Virus record (IMG/VR): IMGVR_UViG_3300030389_004382
Coordinates: 1 to 22,637 of that record
Source of the DNA: a virus
DNA length: 22,637 nt
Reading direction: 5' to 3' (one strand)
The notes beneath the pieces are model-generated. The model saw only the letters and a list, made by a program, of their open reading frames with translations. It was not told the DNA's origin and did no database searches. A program made the translations under genes and the position numbers. This document shows positions 15,701 through 19,750 of this stretch, piece after piece (positions within the stretch are counted from its first letter, which is position 1; each line of letters begins with the position of its first letter).

Positions 15701-17250
15701 GGTCTTGCATTGTTAACGTCAGTCAAAAGTTGACTTCTTTCATTTTCTGGAAAAAAATCAAAAATAGATTTTGAAACTGTTGTTTTTGCCATCATTGTTC
15801 TGATATTCCAAGGAATAAGCAAATCTGATTGAAATAACATTGTTTGTAATCTTGGATTATTTGTGGCTATATCGCCTTGATAATTATCCTGCTCTTGAGT
15901 ACACCAAATAATTCTTCTACCATCATTAACTACTTGAAATCCTCTAGTTGAGTACCAAGTACCATTACCAGTTATCGTAGGTTCATCATCTGCAAAATCA
16001 GCAAAAGCAGAACCATATCCTCCTGGTATATCTGCATAAAAACTGTTTACATCTGCTCCACTCCAGTATATTGTATTATCTACTCCTTGAATTTGAGACT
16101 CGAAAAAAGGATCTGAAAAGAAGAATTGTTGAAAATCTACTACTCCGTCAGTCGTATCTTCATAATCAATAAAAGCAGGACCCATTTGAGTTCTTCCGTC
16201 TGGTTTCATGATTAAATTAGCCCATCTTCTTTCGTATCGTGAATTATAATCATGAGTTGAAAGTTGTCTACTATCTAAAAATAAACCTTTATAATTGTCG
16301 CTATCTTGACTGTAATCATCATTAGCATCAGTTTGACTTCTAAAAAAATTAGTTAAACTTCCTATATGTCTATCAGTTGTACCATTTGGACTAAAAATAC
16401 TTTCAGAATTATAATTGTAATCTGAACTAGCACTATAAAAATCGATATGAGGTCTATAGTAATTTGTGCTACCACCTGACCTCATATGAAACACACCGTA
16501 AACTTTTCCTTTTGCTTTGTCCACTACAATATTAAAATCTTGCATAGCCGCGTTTCCACCTAATGCAGCAGCTGATGTATAACTTCTAGATGTAGTAGCT
16601 CCGAGTGTGAATATTTGGTTACCAACTTGGCCAGTAAAACCTCTTATATCCCATTTACCACCGTAATTATCATAATCATAACCAGCTAATATACCAACGA
16701 GATGAGCATGTTGTGAATATAATATTCCGTATCTTCCATTTCTCTCAAGTGGTGATAAAATTGAGTTTTGGTAATTATCTTGATTAAAGGGCACGTAATT
16801 ACCACTTCCCCCTCGAAGATCCCAAAGATCTCTTGTTACGGCACTTTCATCTTTTAAATTTCTTAAATCCCAACCACCACCAGAAATAGCTTTAAAATTT
16901 AAATTAGCTGTTTGAGATGTTTCTAAAGTTTTATCAACACTACTGGTAGTAAAAATTTGATTCTCATTTAAGTCTAAATTAGCACTTAGTTTTGGAGTAG
17001 AATCACCTGACATTTCAAATGTCATATTTGTCAATTCACTACCATCACCAATAATCTTACCAAAAGAACCTTCAGATGTTACATGCAAATCACCACTTGT
17101 TATATCTATATTACCATCAACTTTAAGACCACTTCCACTAAAGCTAGCACTAACTAAAAGACTTCCAGTATGATTTATTTTAGTGTTGGATAAATCTGTT
17201 GTGAGAAAACCATCAGAAACTAAATTTGCCTGTTGTCGTGTTTTGCCCAT
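12733..17250 (-). CDS. Giant fibre or adhesin, S-D-G-F family, 1505 residues
   Basis: This is the largest gene in the window. Residues 1-100 hold the trio's docking layout: N-L-V-S-D-G-F-L-T-T, a weak motif copy S-E-G-S-F-G-K-I-I-G-D-G, and D-S-T-P-K-L-S-A-N-L-D-L. The 1,300 or so residues after it are rich in Tyr, Asn, Ser, Gly and Asp, with no motif copies and no membrane segment. They look like one or more large beta structures. S-Y-D-E-G-R-G-Y near residue 555 resembles a sialidase-type Asp box, and S-S-D-D-G-D near 917 is weaker, so a propeller is possible but unproven. The C-terminus (R-V-F-I-E-D-G-T-G, V-G-I-A-T-S-E-T-E-L-L-L) is a small beta unit recalling the ends of the two smaller proteins. 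AGGATATAGGG precedes the ATG. It is probably the main host-contact protein. Confidence 0.88.
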   Translation of the reverse strand: MGKTRQQANLVSDGFLTTDLSNTKINHTGSLLVSASFSGSGLKVDGNIDITSGDLHVTSEGSFGKIIGDGSELTNMTFEMSGDSTPKLSANLDLNENQIFTTSSVDKTLETSQTANLNFKAISGGGWDLRNLKDESAVTRDLWDLRGGSGNYVPFNQDNYQNSILSPLERNGRYGILYSQHAHLVGILAGYDYDNYGGKWDIRGFTGQVGNQIFTLGATTSRSYTSAAALGGNAAMQDFNIVVDKAKGKVYGVFHMRSGGSTNYYRPHIDFYSASSDYNYNSESIFSPNGTTDRHIGSLTNFFRSQTDANDDYSQDSDNYKGLFLDSRQLSTHDYNSRYERRWANLIMKPDGRTQMGPAFIDYEDTTDGVVDFQQFFFSDPFFESQIQGVDNTIYWSGADVNSFYADIPGGYGSAFADFADDEPTITGNGTWYSTRGFQVVNDGRRIIWCTQEQDNYQGDIATNNPRLQTMLFQSDLLIPWNIRTMMAKTTVSKSIFDFFPENERSQLLTDVNNARPGYTYGRFIDNMHVLQNGDLLFSMGSGSSSTHMMVQVSYDEGRGYSAETIGSGPQPVNSKRHDLIAHKLRFKNEVTASSHINVSNKLTVKTGSFDKITLGGADLNNTINASTSNTTGHHVASPLYRSSLVYRNPSTDRLESVLSGHHHGGQNQTCYGFNPKLGVGQGSFDLPSSLPSSNIPHFGQLDTTNNTTVDANDYFGFDYRFRKSVYEAQHGQLSFGFGLTNADKYIYLYPSQFPKFGCYKIDFYSYTTASYDSEQMKVTPEELHVSRSNAADLYQQEIPHSGSIGLGHSLGQVLTPDTASMYFANVAKFDGVNKFVITYLSGSTTGPLHAKIFDVDETNDTWSVGADYRLSYGAQSSSLQDFGCIQGGPGLCTSGSGAFVNVWQNYLSGVTSYRSSDDGDVRKYNVCFVDGTTITSGSDMILTGSMGSAPSPYTGSVSGTFDYGISASFDKDAYGNSRTLYNFPGLSQFSSGQTDSVSDTSTIYGRKYHDFTRRLNKVAYDKTTDRFVFVLGGGGYNNSALYNNGWKYALALSNGNILNVQSLLEMSDEGVPSTSLNDYLTAVDVKVSNGVVYVNALQRSNSTSSNRYSYIWSNWGFIEKERGRIGFFAVSPPAFAFGYSDYSSRTKFSNTFCSTGIPMILTPTIKKWNGTTCIFLHMIVGTQNETNSSSNDSIKQILVTYRIFLDHPKQSGYHKRPDYSNDDYRMEYPPLIAQINGNTGFNTGNLFNRQPSSHGFSPSDTDGHTHELTGVYWSMDKSDYGNQISGQMEGDDTNKANLAEISPSGTHNGHRESPAPLIDCFFNMNGQLQTYRPNSLVPIYSDDGNTLIFHSWGSYQKQFLPSDLSTDVGQDNHYRAYITSVIDDPRTNDDFKDKIIGATDSINTEIPEYMQSGSRVKLKFEGQILQVTSSLISGSGNRLIPVQTGEFTSGSFGEQADVDNTLNTFTPGKRVFIEDGTGIYTHNSSSLEVGIATSETELLLQIKR

Positions 17251-17263
17251 ATAACCCTATATC

Positions 17264-18322
17264 CTATGGAAGTGCTAAAACATAGGCAAGAGGAGCACAC
17301 TCATCACCACCCCAATCTAAATATACAGTATTGCTACTAGTTCTAGCAAATAAATCATAAGTATATGATTGACCAGGAGTTAATCCAGTAATTATTCTTT
17401 CAGGATGAACTGTTTTATCATCTGCTTCTCCATCACTATAGGTCGTATAGTCAGAATAAGTTGTACTTGGACTTGTTCCTTGTAGAGCCCACTTAAAATA
17501 AACTCTTCTACTAGTAGAGGAAAAGTCTATGTGTATTTGAGCATGAAGTAAAACTTTACCACTTGCTGGTGCGTCAAATGTTAATCTATAGTAATCAGAA
17601 TTAAAAGCAACATAACTTGTAGTTAGCGTATATGTAAGAGTTCCAGAAGTAGTATCGCTATAACCATCTTGTGCAGCAATTATCCCACCACCACTACCAG
17701 CAGAAACTTCCTCTCCACCTAGTAAAATTTTACCAAAGGAAGCAGTCGAATTTACAGAACCACTTACTCCACCATCAACATATAGTTTACCCGTTGATGG
17801 TGTGAAAGATAAGTCATCTGTATTAATACTAGCGCTTACTAAATTACCACTTGTAAAATCAGGATCAGATGTAAACATTGGAAATAAAGAAGATGTAGTA
17901 GCAGTATCAGGTGTTATATTTAAATGAGTACCAGTTGATATAGTTTCAAAAGCAACAAATTCTAAAACATCATTTACAGTTGCACCAGATGATAAAACAA
18001 CAGAAGTTCCGTTTGTTGCGGTTACTTCAGTTGAATCTAATTTTATACCATTTTGATATACATCAAGTAAACTAGCACCGTAATTTACATTAAATGTAGT
18101 TTGTCCAGAAGTAGCAACAGACCTTGTGACAGTTCTTGAAGTTGATGTTCCACCACCAGAACCGCCGCCTGTTCCAAAACCACTAGCAGCTGCTGATTCT
18201 GATACAGCAGTTGTAAAGTTGTTTCCACCAACCATGACATGTCCAAAAGAACCAGTTGAAGTTAATGAGCCGCTTATATCTCCAACAATTGAACCAGTAA
18301 TATTGGGTGTGTGTATTTTCAT
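17264..18322 (-). CDS. Modular tail-fibre protein, 352 residues
   Basis: Four parts can be seen. Residues 1-55 carry one S-G-S-L-T-S-T-G-S-F-G motif and a spacer ending S-G-F-G-T-G-G-G-S-G-G-G. Residues 60-130 match a domain I know from many marine phage fibres (T-S-G-Q-T-T-F-N-V-N-Y, V-Y-Q-N-G-I-K-L, A-T-N-G-T-S-V-V-L). A second, altered motif S-G-S-V-N-S-T-A-S-F-G follows near residue 190. The C-terminal 130 residues (G-K-V-L-L-H-A-Q-I-H-I-D-F-S-S, I-T-G-L-T-P-G-Q-S-Y-T-Y, Y-L-D-W-G-G-D, ending A-L-P) are a beta domain seen at fibre ends. The glycine run is a likely hinge. A TGGAAAA site precedes the ATG. The first 55 residues share long exact DNA with the partial gene at the right edge, which suggests gene conversion. 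Confidence 0.85.
   Translation of the reverse strand: MKIHTPNITGSIVGDISGSLTSTGSFGHVMVGGNNFTTAVSESAAASGFGTGGGSGGGTSTSRTVTRSVATSGQTTFNVNYGASLLDVYQNGIKLDSTEVTATNGTSVVLSSGATVNDVLEFVAFETISTGTHLNITPDTATTSSLFPMFTSDPDFTSGNLVSASINTDDLSFTPSTGKLYVDGGVSGSVNSTASFGKILLGGEEVSAGSGGGIIAAQDGYSDTTSGTLTYTLTTSYVAFNSDYYRLTFDAPASGKVLLHAQIHIDFSSTSRRVYFKWALQGTSPSTTYSDYTTYSDGEADDKTVHPERIITGLTPGQSYTYDLFARTSSNTVYLDWGGDECAPLAYVLALP
18192..18235 (-). repeat. 44-base exact repeat shared between two fibre genes, copy 1
   Basis: Identical to 21239-21282 in a different gene about 3 kb away. With one or two mismatches the match extends through the following motif copy and back into the glycine-rich hinge. It encodes V-G-G-N-N-F-T-T-A-V-S-E-S-A. 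Confidence 0.95.
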
Positions 18323-18341
18323 TTACGATTTTCCATTTTAA

Positions 18342-18350
18342 TATAAATAT
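18342..18350 (+). promoter_or_regulatory. TATAAATAT element before the 352-residue fibre gene
   Basis: Third copy, again on the plus strand, 20 bases upstream of the ATG at 18322 in a 28-base gap. Three of the four gaps in the window carry this exact string. Confidence 0.25.
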
Positions 18351-18599
18351 TTAGCCTGTATGTGGATACCATAAGTATTTTGTTATCTCTGATGCGCTTT
18401 TTAACAAATTTTCTTTAGTTGTGCCATGGTCATTAACTCCAAATTCAAATAAATCTAACCATGCTTGTATTTCAGAAACAGTCCATGAATCATCTGGTTT
18501 TGTTCCTTTAATTGTTCCGATTTCTACATACTCTTTTAACATCAAATAAGTTGTAAAATCAAGTTCCCTTCCAAATTCACCTTCTGTGTATTTAAGCAT
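18351..18599 (-). CDS. Unknown 82-residue protein between fibre genes
   Basis: I do not recognise this protein. It is acidic and helical, with W-T-V-S-E-I-Q-A-W-L-D-L-F-E-F-G-V-N-D-H-G in the centre and an aromatic end, K-Y-L-W-Y-P-H-T-G. It contains neither the S-T-G-S-F-G motif nor the Ser/Thr/Gly bias of every neighbour, so it is probably not part of the fibre shaft. The start overlaps the preceding stop as TAATG with GAGGTAG upstream, so it is made together with the 383-residue fibre. Small unrelated genes inside fibre clusters often encode fibre assembly helpers or caps; that is the most reasonable guess here, without sequence support. Confidence 0.8.
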   Translation of the reverse strand: MLKYTEGEFGRELDFTTYLMLKEYVEIGTIKGTKPDDSWTVSEIQAWLDLFEFGVNDHGTTKENLLKSASEITKYLWYPHTG

Positions 18600-19750
18600 T
18601 AATCTACCTCTTCAGTTTTGATTATTATTTGTAAATTGGCCATGTACCAATCATTACCACCACTATCTTGAGTTCCATCATGATGATGTTGAATTCCACA
18701 TACTATTAGATCACCTTTTTCTAAAATGAGACTACCAGACCTATGTAGATAATCTTTCATATTACCAGGCACGGTTCCTGTAGCAGTTTGTTGGGTAACA
18801 TGATATTGTGGATCTGTCCAAGTAGAGGCTTCTGCTTTAAAGTAAAATTGACCATCTGGTTCATGGAAGGCGGTACTTGTATCAGAATCCCAGCTTGGAT
18901 GTTGGAATACATTTGTATTACCTGAGCTAGATACTAGGTTTCCACCACCACCGCCAGTGTCTGTCAGTCCAAATTTTTGTATTATATGACTTCTACTTGG
19001 TTGCATTTGGTCAGAAGTAGGACATGACCAAAACCCTATAGGAGTGTCGCTACCCATTGTATTTGTTGCTGAGCCACTATTGTTTAAACTTACAGAATGT
19101 CCGCTAAATATGCTTCCAGTTTTACAACCCCTAGACCACGCATTAGCAGTTGGGGCGTCTGCATTACCACCAGTGAAAACTGCCATACCAACAGGTATTC
19201 GTGCTTGTGCCTCAGATGTTGTGCTAGTATAAGGCCTGTAAGCATCTGCGTCATTACAGATTAGAAACATCAAAACAAGATTATTTTGAGCTCTTAGGTA
19301 ACAGCTTCCTGCAGCAAATACTTCTTTGATTTGCACTTTTGTTGGAGCCACATAATTAGCACCTGATTTTCTAGTTATATGATACTCAAAAAGACTGTAA
19401 GGACCAGTACTGGTGGAGGTGCTTTCATCCAATTTGTATAGCCATCCGGCCGTTCTACTTGTATCTGATTCCTGATATTTCACTTTCGCATTGTAGCTAC
19501 CCCAAATAACATCCCAATAATCTCCGCCGTAGCTATCAGTACCTGTGGCAGACAATATGCGATGAGTTTGCGTTACTGTAGAAATACCACCGCCGCCGCC
19601 TGTCCCAAAACCACTAGCAGCTGCTGATGAAGAAACTGCTGTATCAAAATTATCTCCACTAACTATTAAGTGTCCAAATGAACCTGTTGTATCAAGAGAA
19701 CCACTAACTTGACCACTTGCCGTAATATGTGATGATGCTATAATTGGCAT
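18599..19750 (-). CDS. Modular fibre or adhesin, 383 residues
   Basis: The N-terminal 55 residues repeat the neighbours' pattern: S-G-S-L-D-T-T-G-S-F-G-H-L-I-V-S-G, then S-S-A-A-A-S-G-F-G-T-G-G-G-G-G, a probable virion-docking part plus glycine hinge. The remaining 325 residues form a distinct domain that I do not recognise, with several cysteines (in G-S-C-Y-L-R-A-Q, F-L-I-C-N-D, F-W-S-C-P-T), a His-rich H-H-H-D segment near residue 358, and a beta-strand ending L-Q-I-I-I-K-T. The His and Asp cluster could hold a metal. The ATG overlaps the stop of the partial gene (TAATG), with GAGGAAA upstream. I infer a receptor-binding tip that has been swapped onto a common base. Confidence 0.85.
   Translation of the reverse strand: MPIIASSHITASGQVSGSLDTTGSFGHLIVSGDNFDTAVSSSAAASGFGTGGGGGISTVTQTHRILSATGTDSYGGDYWDVIWGSYNAKVKYQESDTSRTAGWLYKLDESTSTSTGPYSLFEYHITRKSGANYVAPTKVQIKEVFAAGSCYLRAQNNLVLMFLICNDADAYRPYTSTTSEAQARIPVGMAVFTGGNADAPTANAWSRGCKTGSIFSGHSVSLNNSGSATNTMGSDTPIGFWSCPTSDQMQPSRSHIIQKFGLTDTGGGGGNLVSSSGNTNVFQHPSWDSDTSTAFHEPDGQFYFKAEASTWTDPQYHVTQQTATGTVPGNMKDYLHRSGSLILEKGDLIVCGIQHHHDGTQDSGGNDWYMANLQIIIKTEEVD

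Noticed and set aside
10740-19750. Peptidase S74-type chaperone domain at fibre C-termini
   Set aside because: The ends of all complete fibre genes were read and none shows the expected long helical, self-cleaving domain.
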